NCBI GenBank assembly: GCA_004356955.1
Contig: SMXS01000066.1
Location: 1 to 40,522, forward strand
Length of the DNA stretch: 40,522 bases
Reading direction: 5' to 3'
Source of the DNA: Alphaproteobacteria bacterium
GTDB taxonomy: Bacteria; Pseudomonadota; Alphaproteobacteria; SMXS01
Below the pieces are notes generated by a model. That model was not told the DNA's origin. It saw only the letters and a program-made list of their open reading frames with translations, and did not search any database. Below are positions 8,334-17,183 of the stretch, piece after piece. Position 1 is the first letter of the stretch, and the number at the start of each line of letters is the position of its first letter. The translations under genes were made by a program, and so were the position numbers.

Positions 8334-8876
8334 ATGACGAGCTTTCGCCGCCTTCTACCAGCCCTGTCTGTGATGATATTGCCACTATTGGCCGGGTGTG
8401 GAATCTTTGGAAACCAGGTAAGCCTCGAGTTTACTGACGAAGATAAACAACGGTGCCCACCAGTTGGCATCGTTGCCTATACGGGCGAGATCACGCGGTT
8501 TTTGCCGGGGCCCAGCCGAACGACGGATGATGTTATCAATCGTGGCACAATCAGCGGATTGACCGTCAACTGCTTCAACACCGAAACCGGGGTTGATGCG
8601 ACATTGTCCTTTGATGTCAGTGCCTCTGTCGGGGCAGCGCGACCCAGCGGTTCGGTGGATTTGACCTATTTTGTCACCGTGACGAACGAAGTTGACCAGC
8701 CTTTGGAACGCAAGCTTTATCAGGTCAGCGTGCCCATATCGAACAATCATGGGTTGGTGCGTCAATATGTTGGATTGCAGGTCCCCTTTGACGAGGATGG
8801 CCGACTGGTAGACAAAGAAGTGCTGATTGGTTTTCAACTGACGACTGAGCAACTGACCTACAATATCCACCGCTAA
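8334..8876 (+). CDS. predicted lipoprotein of unknown function
   Basis: This 180-residue protein begins with a short basic region (MTSFRRLL), a hydrophobic core and a lipobox, LLAGC, giving a mature lipid-modified Cys at about position 23. The body is rich in beta-type sequence (TLSFDVSASVGAARP, VDLTYFVTVTNEVDQPL) and ends at LTTEQLTYNIHR. I recognise no named domain, although small alphaproteobacterial lipoproteins of this form are common. An in-frame TTG at 8307 has its own purine tract, but the ATG at 8334 gives a canonical lipoprotein signal. It follows the CDGSH gene by 48 bp and precedes the glycine riboswitch. Confidence 0.75.
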   Translation: MTSFRRLLPALSVMILPLLAGCGIFGNQVSLEFTDEDKQRCPPVGIVAYTGEITRFLPGPSRTTDDVINRGTISGLTVNCFNTETGVDATLSFDVSASVGAARPSGSVDLTYFVTVTNEVDQPLERKLYQVSVPISNNHGLVRQYVGLQVPFDEDGRLVDKEVLIGFQLTTEQLTYNIHR

Positions 8877-8942
8877 CTCATTTAAAATTCAACGCCCCCC
8901 ATAGAGTTGTGTCGAATTTGACATACTATATATGGTTTGACG

Positions 8943-8970
8943 TTGACTCTTTTCAGGCTCTTGGTATTTT
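8943..8970 (+). promoter_or_regulatory. candidate promoter for the glycine riboswitch-gcv operon
   Basis: TTGACT (8943-8948) and TATTTT (8965-8970) are separated by 16 bp. A start site would fall near 8977, just before the first riboswitch helix at 8986, which is where it should be. A second possible promoter with TTGTGT/TATATG lies about 40 bp upstream. Consensus and position only. Confidence 0.45.
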
Positions 8971-8985
8971 CAAACCTGTCTCGTG

Positions 8986-9187
8986 CCCGTGCGGGAGAGA
9001 TTGGTTCTGAAACAGGGTTTGGTTTCAGGATCGGCGCCGAAGAAGCAACCACCCCGGAAACTTTCAGGCAAACGGACCGCACGGGTTTGGACACTCTGGA
9101 AAGTAGGCGTCACAACGCCTCACCGAAGGGGTAAGCCAGGGCCACAATTGGCGCTGGTCAAATCTCTCAGGTTCCGTGACAGAGGGG
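8986..9187 (+). promoter_or_regulatory. tandem glycine riboswitch
   Basis: Two glycine aptamers lie in tandem in the gcv leader. Aptamer 1 closes with a perfect 9-bp P1 helix (8986-8994 CCCGTGCGG with 9077-9085 CCGCACGGG) and contains the conserved GGAGAGA, GCCGAAGAAGCAA and CTTTCAGGCAAA elements. A short linker leads to aptamer 2 (about 9092-9187), with CGCCTCACCGAAGGGGTAA, AATCTCTCAGGT and CCGTGACAGAGG. These are the hallmark sequences of the glycine riboswitch class, and the gene below, gcvT, is the classic target. The known role is to turn on glycine cleavage when glycine is high. The expression platform is considered in the next entry. Confidence 0.95.
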
Positions 9188-9191
9188 GTGG

Positions 9192-9211
9192 CCGCCAATA
9201 TCCATTGGCGG
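9192..9211 (+). promoter_or_regulatory. hairpin between the glycine aptamers and gcvT (possible expression platform)
   Basis: A perfect 8-bp stem, CCGCCAAT (9192-9199) with ATTGGCGG (9204-9211), has the loop ATCC and sits 5 bp after aptamer 2. No T-run follows, so it is not a normal intrinsic terminator. The gcvT ribosome-binding AGGA (about 9225) lies outside the stem. Its 5' arm can instead pair with ATTGGCG at 9147-9153 inside aptamer 2, so it may switch partners on ligand binding. That role is inference. Confidence 0.6.
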
Positions 9212-9236
9212 ACTACTTTGTCGAATCAGGAACAGA

Positions 9237-10349
9237 ATGAGCCAGTCACCACAAGATCAAGCCCTACAACAAACAGCTTTGCATGCACTGCACGTGGAAC
9301 TGGGTGCCGAAATGGTCCCCTTTGCAGGCTATGACATGCCCGTTCGCTATCCGATGGGCATCATGGCCGAGCATCTGCATTGCCGGGAAAAAGCAGCCTT
9401 GTTTGACGTGTCGCATATGGGGCAGTTCAACCTGGCGGGCGATGACGCCGTGGCCGAGTTGGAAAAGCTTGTGCCAGGCGATATCAACAGCTTGAAGACG
9501 GGCCGCATGCGTTATTCGCTGTTGTTGAATGAACAGGGTGGCATTCTGGATGACCTGATGATCACGAGGGGAGCCAAAGACCTGTTTATCGTGGTCAATG
9601 CGGCATGCAAAGACGCGGATGAGGCGCATATGCGCGCGCACCTTGCGGGGGATACCAGGCTGACAAAATTGGATGATCGGGCATTGTTGGCGCTGCAGGG
9701 ACCACAAGCTGCCAATATGATGGGACAGTATGATGCCAAGCTGGCCCAAATGCCGTTCATGAGCGGGATGCAGGCCAGCCTCGATGGTCTGGACTGTTTT
9801 GTTTCACGCTGTGGCTATACTGGTGAGGACGGATATGAAATATCTGTCGCCAATGACCAGGCTGAAGACCTGGCAAGGGCCCTTTTGGCCTTTGATGACG
9901 TCGAGCCTGTCGGCCTGGGCGCGCGCGATACGCTGCGACTAGAGGCAGGCTTATGTCTCTATGGCTCAGACATCGATACAAATACAACGCCCATCGAGGC
10001 GTCCCTGACCTGGACCATCGGCAAACGCCGCAAGATCGAAAAAGATTTCCCCGGTGCTGGCCCGATCATGGATCAATTGTTTGATGGACCAAGCCGACTA
10101 CGCGTTGGCATCAGGCCCGATGGGCGGGCACCGGCACGGGCCCATACAGAAATACTCGATCTGGATGGCAACATCATTGGCGAGATCACCAGCGGTGGAT
10201 ATGGGCCGACAGTCGGCGGCCCTGTGGCCATGGGCTATGTGGACGCGGCCTTTGCCAATGACGGCACAGAGGTCGGATTGAACATCAGGAACAAGGTACA
10301 CAAGGCGCATATAGCGCCGATGCCATTCATCAAAAAGGGTTGGAAATAG
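9237..10349 (+). CDS. gcvT: glycine cleavage system T protein (aminomethyltransferase)
   Basis: This 370-residue protein transfers the methylene group from aminomethyl-lipoyl GcvH to tetrahydrofolate and releases ammonia. Diagnostic segments include the N-terminal VPFAGYDMPVRYPMGI, LFDVSHMGQF, the folate-site region around CGYTGEDGYEI, LGARDTLRLEAGLCLYG and the C-terminal GYGPTVGGPVAMGYV. Length matches the family. It is the first gene after the tandem glycine riboswitch and precedes gcvH by 22 bp. The ATG at 9237 has AGGA about 8 nt upstream. Confidence 0.97.
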   Translation: MSQSPQDQALQQTALHALHVELGAEMVPFAGYDMPVRYPMGIMAEHLHCREKAALFDVSHMGQFNLAGDDAVAELEKLVPGDINSLKTGRMRYSLLLNEQGGILDDLMITRGAKDLFIVVNAACKDADEAHMRAHLAGDTRLTKLDDRALLALQGPQAANMMGQYDAKLAQMPFMSGMQASLDGLDCFVSRCGYTGEDGYEISVANDQAEDLARALLAFDDVEPVGLGARDTLRLEAGLCLYGSDIDTNTTPIEASLTWTIGKRRKIEKDFPGAGPIMDQLFDGPSRLRVGIRPDGRAPARAHTEILDLDGNIIGEITSGGYGPTVGGPVAMGYVDAAFANDGTEVGLNIRNKVHKAHIAPMPFIKKGWK

Positions 10350-10371
10350 TGATCGTACAAAGGACAGCAAT

Positions 10372-10749
10372 ATGAGCGACATTCGATACTCAGAAGATCA
10401 TGAATGGATCATACTTGACGGCGATGTGGGCACCATTGGTATCTCGGACTATGCCCAAGGGGCCCTGGGTGATGTTGTCTTTGTCGAAATGCCCGAAATT
10501 GGCGCGTCCCTCGACAAGGGGGCCGAAGTCGGTGTGATTGAATCTGTCAAAGCCGCCAGTGAAATCTACACACCCGTGTCTGGAGAAATTGTCGCCGTCA
10601 ATGAAGCCGTTGATGGCGACCCGTCCCTGGTGAACACAGACCCATTGGGCGAAGGTTGGCTATTCAAGATCAAGCTTTCGAAGCCGGAAGAGTTGAACGG
10701 CCTGAGCAACCAAGACGCCTATAACAAGTTCCTGGAAGGGCTCGACTAA
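10372..10749 (+). CDS. gcvH: glycine cleavage system H protein
   Basis: This 125-residue lipoyl carrier shuttles the aminomethyl group between the P and T proteins. The lipoylation site is Lys60 in [18 protein letters not shown], and the N-terminal SEDHEWI is typical. The stop codon TAA (10747-10749) shares its last A with the ATG of gcvPA (10749), so the two are translationally coupled. Third component of the cleavage system in this operon; the L protein (dihydrolipoyl dehydrogenase) is not in the window. Confidence 0.98.
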   Translation: MSDIRYSEDHEWIILDGDVGTIGISDYAQGALGDVVFVEMPEIGASLDKGAEVGVIESVKAASEIYTPVSGEIVAVNEAVDGDPSLVNTDPLGEGWLFKIKLSKPEELNGLSNQDAYNKFLEGLD

Positions 10750-12098
10750 TGCGCTATCTGCCACTCACTGATCATGATCGACAAGACATGCTGGCCAGTA
10801 TCGGCGCGTCGTCCATTGACGATCTGTTTGTCGACGTCCCAGAGGGGCTGCTTCAATCTGGTCCTCTGGACCTGCCTAGACATCAAAGTGAGATGGCGGT
10901 GGAACGCGCCATGGAGGCGCTTGCAAAGCAAAACAGGTCGGCCGGCGAGGGGCCATTTTTCCTTGGTGCTGGGGGCTATCGACACCATATCCCGGCCACT
11001 GTTAAGCATCTGATATCGCGGGGGGAATTCCTGACCGCCTATACCCCGTATCAGCCAGAAATCAGCCAGGGAACACTACAGGTGCTGTTCGAATTTCAAA
11101 GCCAGGTCGTGCGGCTCACCGGCATGGAAGTGGCCAATGCATCGATGTATGACGGCTCGACCGCCTGCGCCGAGGCTGTGTTGATGGCGCGTCGGATTTC
11201 CAAGAAGAAAAAAGTGATCGTCTCGGGCGGGCTGCATCCGCAATATGCCGATGTCATTCGGACCATGACGCGATTCACAGATGATGATGTGAACTTTCAG
11301 GCGCCAACGCCACACATCGATGATGATGCGTTGATTGCGGTGCTGGATGATCAGACATCGTGTGTCGTGGTGCAGAATCCAGATGTGTTTGGCAATGTCC
11401 GCGACCTTACCAGTCTGGCAGAGGCAGCCCATGCGGTGGGGGCTCTGTTAATTGCCACCGTGACCGAGATTGTCTCGCTGGGGGCCATTCGATCTCCCGG
11501 CGAAATGGGCGCTGACATTGTTGTTGGCGAAGGCCAATCGATCGGCAACGCGTTGAGTTTCGGCGGGCCATATCTGGGCCTGTTTGCAACCCGGCTACGC
11601 TATGTCCGCCAGATGCCAGGGCGTCTGTGTGGTGAAACAGTAGACAGCGATGGCAAGCGCGGCTTTGTGCTAACCCTGTCGACCCGCGAACAACATATCA
11701 GGCGGGAAAAAGCGACGAGTAACATCTGCACTAATTCTGGTCTTTGTGCGCTGGCATTTTCCATTCACCTGTCTTTGCTGGGTGAGAAGGGGCTGCGGCA
11801 GATGGCCCATATCAATCATATGCGGGCTGTTCAACTGGTCGATGCCCTGGGACAAATAGAGGGCGTCGAGGTCCTCAACGACACCTTCTTTAATGAAGTC
11901 ACCATCAGGGTGCCGGGCGATGCACGTGAATTGGTTAACAGACTGGCCGAACTTGGTATTCTGGCCGGCGTTTCCGGTGGCCGATTGTTCGATTCACTCA
12001 CAGATATGGCCGATCTGATCATACTGGCAGCAACCGAAACAACGACAGATGAAGATATCCATGCCCTGGCCAGTGCCCTGCGGGAGGCACTGTCATGA
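10749..12098 (+). CDS. gcvPA: glycine dehydrogenase (decarboxylating) subunit 1
   Basis: This 449-residue protein corresponds to the N-terminal half of the P protein in organisms with a split GcvP. Recognisable segments are the opening [54 protein letters not shown] (about residues 74-110) and [15 protein letters not shown]. It forms a heterotetramer with GcvPB and catalyses PLP-dependent decarboxylation of glycine with transfer to GcvH. The start overlaps the gcvH stop by one base, and its own stop overlaps the gcvPB start (ATGA). Confidence 0.97.
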   Translation: MRYLPLTDHDRQDMLASIGASSIDDLFVDVPEGLLQSGPLDLPRHQSEMAVERAMEALAKQNRSAGEGPFFLGAGGYRHHIPATVKHLISRGEFLTAYTPYQPEISQGTLQVLFEFQSQVVRLTGMEVANASMYDGSTACAEAVLMARRISKKKKVIVSGGLHPQYADVIRTMTRFTDDDVNFQAPTPHIDDDALIAVLDDQTSCVVVQNPDVFGNVRDLTSLAEAAHAVGALLIATVTEIVSLGAIRSPGEMGADIVVGEGQSIGNALSFGGPYLGLFATRLRYVRQMPGRLCGETVDSDGKRGFVLTLSTREQHIRREKATSNICTNSGLCALAFSIHLSLLGEKGLRQMAHINHMRAVQLVDALGQIEGVEVLNDTFFNEVTIRVPGDARELVNRLAELGILAGVSGGRLFDSLTDMADLIILAATETTTDEDIHALASALREALS

Positions 12099-13642
12099 TG
12101 AACCGTCAGGGCAGGCCGTCCCAGCCTAGCGATGCAACGACTGCACCCATTTCTGCGACGTGGACAGGCCATCGCGCGCTTGACCTGAACGAGCCTTTGC
12201 TATTTGAACAAGATCGACCGGGTGTAACCGGCGTTGATTTCGAACCGGTGAGTGAAGGCAAAACTCGATTGGGTGGCCTGGAACGGGATGAGAAAATCGG
12301 CCTGCCTGGGCTGACGGAATCGCAAGTCGTGCGACACTATACCCGCCTCAGTCGCAAGAACTACGCCATCGATATGGGCATATTCCCGCTGGGGTCCTGC
12401 ACCATGAAACACAATCCGAGGCTCAATGAAGCCGTGGCAGCCATGCCGGGTTTTGCCGATATTCATCCGCTGCAGCCCATGGCGTCAGTGCAGGGGGCCT
12501 TGGGCGTGATGGAACAATTGTCGCACTGGTTGAAGACCCTGACTGGCATGCCAGGGGTGTCCCTGTCGCCCAAGGCTGGGGCTCATGGCGAATTGTGTGG
12601 CTTGATGACCATTCGTGCAGCGTTGGAGGCACGTGGTGACGCGCGGGTGCGCGTGCTGGTGCCAGAATCCGCGCACGGGACAAACCCGGCGACGGCAGCC
12701 CAGTGTGGTTACAAAGTTGATTCTATCCCCGCCAATGATGAAGGTCGGGTGGACATTGAGGCCCTGGCGGAAAAACTGGGTGACGACGTTGCCGCCATCA
12801 TGTTGACCAATCCCAATACGTGCGGATTGTTCGAACGCGACATCATCGAAATTGCCGCCATGACCCACGCTGCGGGGGCCTTTTTCTATTGTGATGGCGC
12901 CAATTTCAACGCCATTGTCGGCAAAGTGCGGCCCGGCGATCTGGGCATCGACGCCATGCATATCAACCTGCACAAGACGTTTTCGACCCCGCATGGCGGG
13001 GGTGGGCCGGGGTCTGGGCCTGTTGTGTTCTCAGAGGCGCTGGTGCCCTTCGCTCCGTCGCCATTTATCGCCAGAGAGGGTGATACTCTGCGGCTGGTCG
13101 AAGATTGTGCCGACGGGGCCGTCGGCCGAATGGCGGCTTTTCACGGACAGATGGGCATGTATGTCAGGGCACTGACTTACATGTTGAGCCACGGAAGTGA
13201 TGGCTTGGCTCAGGTAGCCGAAGACGCGGTTCTCAATGCGAATTATGTGTTGGAAGGCCTGAAGGATGTCATGTCGCCCTCTTTTGAAGGACCCTGTATG
13301 CACGAGGCGTTGTTTGACGACCGTTTCCTCAAAGACACTGGCGTGACAACGCTCGATTTCTCGAAAGCTCTGATTGATGAAGGGTTTCACCCCATGACCA
13401 TGTATTTCCCTTTGGTCGTGCAGGGGGCCATGCTGATTGAACCGACCGAAACCGAAAGCAAAGAGAGCCTCGACGAATTTATTGGCGCCTTGCGCCATCT
13501 GGCGACAATGGCCAGCGCGGGTACCAGCAACAGCTTTGCTGCGGCACCGCAATATTCCCCCGTGACCAGGTTGGACGAAACCCAGGCGGCGCGCAACCCG
13601 GTGCTGTCGTATCAAGTGCCGGATCAGGATGCCGCCGAATAG
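12095..13642 (+). CDS. gcvPB: glycine dehydrogenase (decarboxylating) subunit 2
   Basis: This 515-residue protein is the C-terminal half of the split P protein and carries the PLP site. The Schiff-base lysine is Lys294 in [20 protein letters not shown]. Other family blocks are [32 protein letters not shown] and the C-terminal [20 protein letters not shown]. It begins inside the gcvPA stop with a 4-base ATGA overlap, a sign of coupled translation for a stoichiometric complex. It is the last gene of the operon; no clear terminator is visible in the 46 bp before the next gene. Confidence 0.97.
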   Translation: MMNRQGRPSQPSDATTAPISATWTGHRALDLNEPLLFEQDRPGVTGVDFEPVSEGKTRLGGLERDEKIGLPGLTESQVVRHYTRLSRKNYAIDMGIFPLGSCTMKHNPRLNEAVAAMPGFADIHPLQPMASVQGALGVMEQLSHWLKTLTGMPGVSLSPKAGAHGELCGLMTIRAALEARGDARVRVLVPESAHGTNPATAAQCGYKVDSIPANDEGRVDIEALAEKLGDDVAAIMLTNPNTCGLFERDIIEIAAMTHAAGAFFYCDGANFNAIVGKVRPGDLGIDAMHINLHKTFSTPHGGGGPGSGPVVFSEALVPFAPSPFIAREGDTLRLVEDCADGAVGRMAAFHGQMGMYVRALTYMLSHGSDGLAQVAEDAVLNANYVLEGLKDVMSPSFEGPCMHEALFDDRFLKDTGVTTLDFSKALIDEGFHPMTMYFPLVVQGAMLIEPTETESKESLDEFIGALRHLATMASAGTSNSFAAAPQYSPVTRLDETQAARNPVLSYQVPDQDAAE

Positions 13643-13688
13643 CAAGAACCGGGTGGTTATCATCTGATTGCGGGCATAGATTGGCCCT

Positions 13689-14552
13689 ATGAGCAATGAC
13701 ACATACACAATGATTGAAGGCGTCCTGGACCAATTGGTCCAGATGCCTGACCCGCAACCCAGCCTGACCGATCTGGCCAATTCCGTTGGCCTCAGCGAGT
13801 TTCATTTCCAGCGACTGTTTAAGGATTGGGTTGGCGTCAGCCCCAAGAAGTTCATGCAACATCTGACGCTCGAGGCGGCCAAAGACCGGCTGCGTGCATC
13901 TGCCAATGTGTTGGATGCCAGCTATGACGCAGGGCTGTCAGGGCCGGGACGCCTCCATGATCTGATGATCAATGTTGAAGCCATGACCCCTGGTGAATAC
14001 AGAAAAGGCGGCAAAGGCCTGACGATCTATCATGGTCGCCATGACACACCGTTTGGGGTTTGTGATTTGTTCATGACCGATCGGGGTATATGTGGCTTGG
14101 AGTTCCCAGCAGGGGACAAATCATCCCGGGTCATGTTTGCGCGCTGGCCCCATGCAGATTTTGTTGAGGCACCCTCAAAAACTCGGCCCTTCATTGACCT
14201 GGTATTCAGCCGTAGCGCAGTGCAGAGCGTGCCAGGCGTCCTGTCCCTGTACCTAGGTGGCAGCAAGTTCCAGTTGCAGGTATGGAAGGCACTTTTGTCG
14301 ATACCCTCGGGAACTCTGTCGACCTATGGCGATATTGCCGAAAGCTTGCATATGGGGCGACAGGGCGCCCGGGCCGTCGGTGGCGCGGTTGGGGCAAACC
14401 CCATTGGCTGGCTGATCCCCTGCCATCGGGTTATTCGCCAAAGTGGTGCTATCAGTGGCTATCGCTGGGGTGAAACCAGAAAGCTGGCCATGTTGGGCTG
14501 GGAAGCCTCTTACGACGGCATACCCCAAATACAAAAAAGGGCCGCCCGATAA
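13689..14552 (+). CDS. AraC-HTH / methylated-DNA-protein cysteine methyltransferase fusion (Ada without N-terminal domain)
   Basis: This 287-residue protein has an AraC-type helix-turn-helix region at about residues 15-105 (LTDLANSVGLSEFHFQRLFKDWVGVSP) and an O6-methylguanine-DNA methyltransferase domain at about 115-275. The acceptor is Cys245 in IPCHRVIRQSGAISGYRWG, which repairs O6-alkylguanine by irreversible transfer to itself. The zinc/Cys methylphosphotriester domain of E. coli Ada, which senses damage and activates the regulon, is absent from the N-terminus. It therefore resembles the shorter AraC-Ogt proteins, and whether it still regulates genes is open. Its stop lies inside the terminator of the convergent ATP synthase operon. 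Confidence 0.88.
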   Translation: MSNDTYTMIEGVLDQLVQMPDPQPSLTDLANSVGLSEFHFQRLFKDWVGVSPKKFMQHLTLEAAKDRLRASANVLDASYDAGLSGPGRLHDLMINVEAMTPGEYRKGGKGLTIYHGRHDTPFGVCDLFMTDRGICGLEFPAGDKSSRVMFARWPHADFVEAPSKTRPFIDLVFSRSAVQSVPGVLSLYLGGSKFQLQVWKALLSIPSGTLSTYGDIAESLHMGRQGARAVGGAVGANPIGWLIPCHRVIRQSGAISGYRWGETRKLAMLGWEASYDGIPQIQKRAAR

Positions 14553-14565
14553 TCGGCCAGCCCTT
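14533..14565 (-). terminator. rho-independent terminator of the F0 ATP synthase operon
   Basis: Read on the minus strand, GAAGGGC pairs across an inner CCGAT/ATCGG stem with GCCCTT and is followed by a six-T tract (the A-tract at 14533-14538 on the plus strand). Outer arms are 14537-14542 and 14560-14565; inner arms are 14546-14550 and 14552-14556. It begins 22 bp after the atpF stop and overlaps the last codons of the convergent AraC-MGMT gene. A second small stem-loop (GCGTCT/AGACGC, 14572-14586) lies between it and atpF. Confidence 0.8.
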
Positions 14566-14586
14566 CAGCGCGCGTCTAACAGACGC

Positions 14587-15219
14587 TTAATTCAGATGTT
14601 GTCCCAGTTCGGCAATGGATTTGTCGACAAGGGCGTCGGCCTGTTCAGCATGCAGGTTCTCGGCCACCAATATACGAGCAGCGGCGACGGCGACTTCAAC
14701 CGCCACATCGCGAACTTCTTTGACGGCCGCAGCCTCAGCCCGGGTGATCTTGTCCTGGGCCATGGCTTCGCGACGCGCAATCGTTTCTTCCAATGCGACT
14801 TTAGCATCAGCAGTGGCGCGTTCGGCCTCGACCTTGGCGTGGTCCAAAATTTCCTGAGCCTCGCCTATGGCGTCGCGCTGTTGGCGTTCGTACGAGGCCA
14901 GCAGAGTTTGCGCTTCTTCACGCAGTTTACGGGCTTCATCAACCTGGCTGGCGATGCCTTCGCTACGTTCGTCCAGCACCCGAGCAATCATTGCGGGCAG
15001 TTTCAGGAACACGAGCCCAACAATGAAGAACGTGAACGAGATCAGAACCCAAAAGGTTGGATCCTCGTAAAAGGCTTCTTCAACCCCGGGAAGGGGACCA
15101 TCGATGGCCTGTTCCATCGTGGCGGCAAATTCGTCGACCGGCGCAGTTTCATTGGCAGGTACAGTCTCACCGGCAGGTGCAGTGTCTACACTATCTATCG
15201 CTGTTTCGTGATGGGCCAT
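14587..15219 (-). CDS. atpF: F0F1 ATP synthase subunit b
   Basis: This 210-residue protein is one of the two peripheral-stalk subunits joining F0 to F1. It has an acidic N-terminal extension (about residues 1-45), a single membrane helix (FWVLISFTFFIVGLVFLKLPAMI, about 49-70) and a long charged coiled coil rich in Ala, Glu and Arg. It is the last gene of the operon, after the b' gene with a 1-bp gap. The extra 45 residues before the membrane helix are longer than in E. coli b, but such extensions occur in Alphaproteobacteria. The assignment as b, not b', follows the usual alphaproteobacterial order. Confidence 0.9.
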   Translation of the reverse strand: MAHHETAIDSVDTAPAGETVPANETAPVDEFAATMEQAIDGPLPGVEEAFYEDPTFWVLISFTFFIVGLVFLKLPAMIARVLDERSEGIASQVDEARKLREEAQTLLASYERQQRDAIGEAQEILDHAKVEAERATADAKVALEETIARREAMAQDKITRAEAAAVKEVRDVAVEVAVAAARILVAENLHAEQADALVDKSIAELGQHLN

Positions 15220-15220
15220 C

Positions 15221-15718
15221 TTAGTTCAACCCTGCGCGTGTCAATTCAGCATCAAGGGCTGCGTTAACAATTGCGTCATCTGGTGTCGTGCCCAGCAATT
15301 GCGAAACAACATCACGCGTTGCAGACTCTGCAATTTCACGGACATTGGCCATGGCATCATCGCGGGCAGCCCTGATTTGGGCCTCTGCTTCGGTTGCACG
15401 TTCAGCCAGTCGGGCCTCGGCTTCTGCCTGTTGGACAGCAGCGTCTGCCTGGACCTTTGCGCGGGTTTCTGCGGCAAGAGCGCTGGCTTTGGCACGCGCT
15501 TCGCTTAGGGCTGCTTCATAGGCCCTCAGCGCGTCCTGGGCCTCATTATTCAGCTTTTGCGCAGCATCGAGGTCATTGGCAATGCGCTGCTCGCGTGACA
15601 ACAAAACGTCTGATACGCGGGGCAGGGCAACCTTCGCCATGAGCAGGTAAAGGGCACCAAATGTGATGACCAGCCAAAAAAGCTGAGGCGCAAAATCATT
15701 GAGTTCGAGCTGAGGCAT
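15221..15718 (-). CDS. F0F1 ATP synthase subunit b'
   Basis: This 165-residue protein has an N-terminal membrane helix (FAPQLFWLVITFGALYLLMAKVALP, residues about 8-32) followed by a coiled coil with repeated Ala/Glu-rich heptads (AVQQAEAEARLAERATEAEAQIRA). The motif FWLVITFGALY is characteristic of b and b' subunits. Phototrophs and many Alphaproteobacteria carry both b and b', and the order atpE-b'-b seen here fits that pattern. It pairs with atpF to form a heterodimeric stalk. An 83-bp gap separates it from atpE. Confidence 0.9.
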   Translation of the reverse strand: MPQLELNDFAPQLFWLVITFGALYLLMAKVALPRVSDVLLSREQRIANDLDAAQKLNNEAQDALRAYEAALSEARAKASALAAETRAKVQADAAVQQAEAEARLAERATEAEAQIRAARDDAMANVREIAESATRDVVSQLLGTTPDDAIVNAALDAELTRAGLN

Positions 15719-15801
15719 GGGACGGGTTCCAGTTCTGAAAATTGGCCCTGACAGCGACCCCGACAGAGCCCTTTACAGGTGCCCAGACAGAGAAAGTCAG
15801 A

Positions 15802-16026
15802 TTAGCCGAACAGAATGATCATAGAGACCACAAAGCCGAACAGACCTGTTGCTTCGCAAAGTGCGAAACCAATATACATATTGGTGGTCTGAGAGGCCGC
15901 AGCGGCTGGGTTGCGAAGGGCACCGGCAAGGAAGTTGCCGAACACAAGGCCAATACCAACACCGGCACCGATAAGGGCCGTTGCCGCGATACCAGCACCA
16001 ATCATGCGAGCTGCTTCAGTTTCCAT
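15802..16026 (-). CDS. atpE: F0F1 ATP synthase subunit c
   Basis: This 74-residue proteolipid forms the rotor ring. Two hydrophobic helices flank the polar loop Arg38-Asn39-Pro40, and the ion-binding carboxylate is Glu58 in GFALCEATGLFGF. The first helix holds the tight glycine repeat GAGVGIGLVFG. Nothing in the ion-binding site resembles the extended Na+-type motif, so proton coupling is likely. It lies 35 bp downstream of atpB in transcription order. Confidence 0.97.
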   Translation of the reverse strand: METEAARMIGAGIAATALIGAGVGIGLVFGNFLAGALRNPAAAASQTTNMYIGFALCEATGLFGFVVSMIILFG

Positions 16027-16061
16027 TTTAATTTCTCCAGTTGAGAGGAAATAAATCCGTT

Positions 16062-16787
16062 TTAGTGAAGGTGAATTGCATCATTAAGATAGATGCATGC
16101 GAGGATCGAGAAGATATAGGCCTGTAGAATGGCCACAATAATTTCCAGTCCGGTCAGCGCGACCATAAAGGCCAGCGGCAAAATACCGTACATACCCAGC
16201 GAAATCACAAACCCAGCGAACACTTTCAGCATGGTATGGCCGGCCATCATATTAGCGAACAGACGGACAGACAGGCTGATGGGGCGGATAAAGTAAGAGA
16301 TGATTTCGATCGGGATCAGAATAACGAGCAAGATCGGCGAGGCGCCTTTGGGCGCGAACAGCTTGGTATAGCCTATGCCGTGGCGGGAGAAGCCAATGAT
16401 GGTAACGCCTATAAAGACAAAGCCAGACATGGCGAAGGTCACAACGATGTGGCTGGTAACAGTAAAGCTGTAGGGGATCATACCCAGCAGATTAAGGGCG
16501 AGAATGAAGGTGAAGAGGCTGAAAATAAACGGGAAATAGCGCTGCGCTTCTGAGCCAGCGGTGTCTCGTATCATGTTGGCGACAAGTTCGTAACTCATCT
16601 CCACCATCGATTGCCAACGACCGGGTACCAGCGCCTTCTGCCGCATTCCCAAGATAACAAAAGCACAAATCACGATCAGGGCAGCAACCATAAACACGGA
16701 CGAATTCGTAAACGATACATCAATGCCGCCGGCTTCGAGTTCGACGATGCGGTTGATCCTAAACTGGTCGAGAGGATTGTGGGCCAC
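16062..16787 (-). CDS. atpB: F0F1 ATP synthase subunit a
   Basis: This 241-residue multi-spanning membrane protein forms the proton half-channels. The essential arginine is Arg175 in ISLSVRLFANMMAGH, equivalent to Arg210 of E. coli. Other conserved stretches are LLGMIPYSFTVTSHIVVTF and the C-terminal GLEIIVAILQAYIFSILACIYLND (residues about 212-235). Length is normal for Alphaproteobacteria. It is the second gene of the operon, 57 bp after atpI. Confidence 0.97.
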   Translation of the reverse strand: MAHNPLDQFRINRIVELEAGGIDVSFTNSSVFMVAALIVICAFVILGMRQKALVPGRWQSMVEMSYELVANMIRDTAGSEAQRYFPFIFSLFTFILALNLLGMIPYSFTVTSHIVVTFAMSGFVFIGVTIIGFSRHGIGYTKLFAPKGASPILLVILIPIEIISYFIRPISLSVRLFANMMAGHTMLKVFAGFVISLGMYGILPLAFMVALTGLEIIVAILQAYIFSILACIYLNDAIHLH

Positions 16788-16844
16788 GATATTATCCTTG
16801 GAGGGGTTGCTTTAGCAAATGATCAGCTTGTGTGTTCAGGTTTG

Positions 16845-17135
16845 TTAATCTTCTTCATTCAGTGTCGCTGCCGTGCGAATGACATTTCTGATACCAGCTG
16901 CGGTGCCCAGGACCATCATGACGATCAACATCCACGGAGTTGTTCCCAGCCATCTATCCAATAGCAGTCCGCCGATGACGCCGAATGCTACACCCGATAT
17001 CAAGTCAATTCCAATTCGAAAAGCAACTCCCGCCGAGCTTAAAGACTGTTCCGATTTCGGCTCGTTCTCCGCCCGCACTTTTTTGATGCGTGCATCCAGT
17101 TCTGACATCTCCCCGTGGGGGTCATGTTCTTTCAA
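16845..17135 (-). CDS. atpI: AtpZ/AtpI family F0 assembly protein
   Basis: This 96-residue protein has a charged N-terminus and two membrane helices (GIDLISGVAFGVIGGLLLDRWLG and WMLIVMMVLGTAAGIRNVI) in the AtpI/AtpZ pattern. Such proteins assist c-ring assembly or Mg2+/Ca2+ handling; the exact role varies between species. The chosen start is TTG at 17135: a near-perfect AAAGGAGG lies 7 nt upstream, while the in-frame ATG nine codons later has no properly spaced site. It is the first gene of the F0 operon, downstream of a strong promoter. Confidence 0.88.
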   Translation of the reverse strand: MKEHDPHGEMSELDARIKKVRAENEPKSEQSLSSAGVAFRIGIDLISGVAFGVIGGLLLDRWLGTTPWMLIVMMVLGTAAGIRNVIRTAATLNEED

Positions 17136-17183
17136 GCCGACCTCCTTTTAAATGCCGGGAATCGGCACCTTGAAGGCGGGTGC

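Noticed and set aside
13031-13780. 249-codon minus-strand frame over gcvPB and the AraC-MGMT gene start
   Set aside because: It lies opposite two well-supported genes, and its protein resembles no family.
14443-15267. 274-codon plus-strand frame across the atpF gene
   Set aside because: Shadow of the ATP synthase b and b' genes; no start signal or domain.
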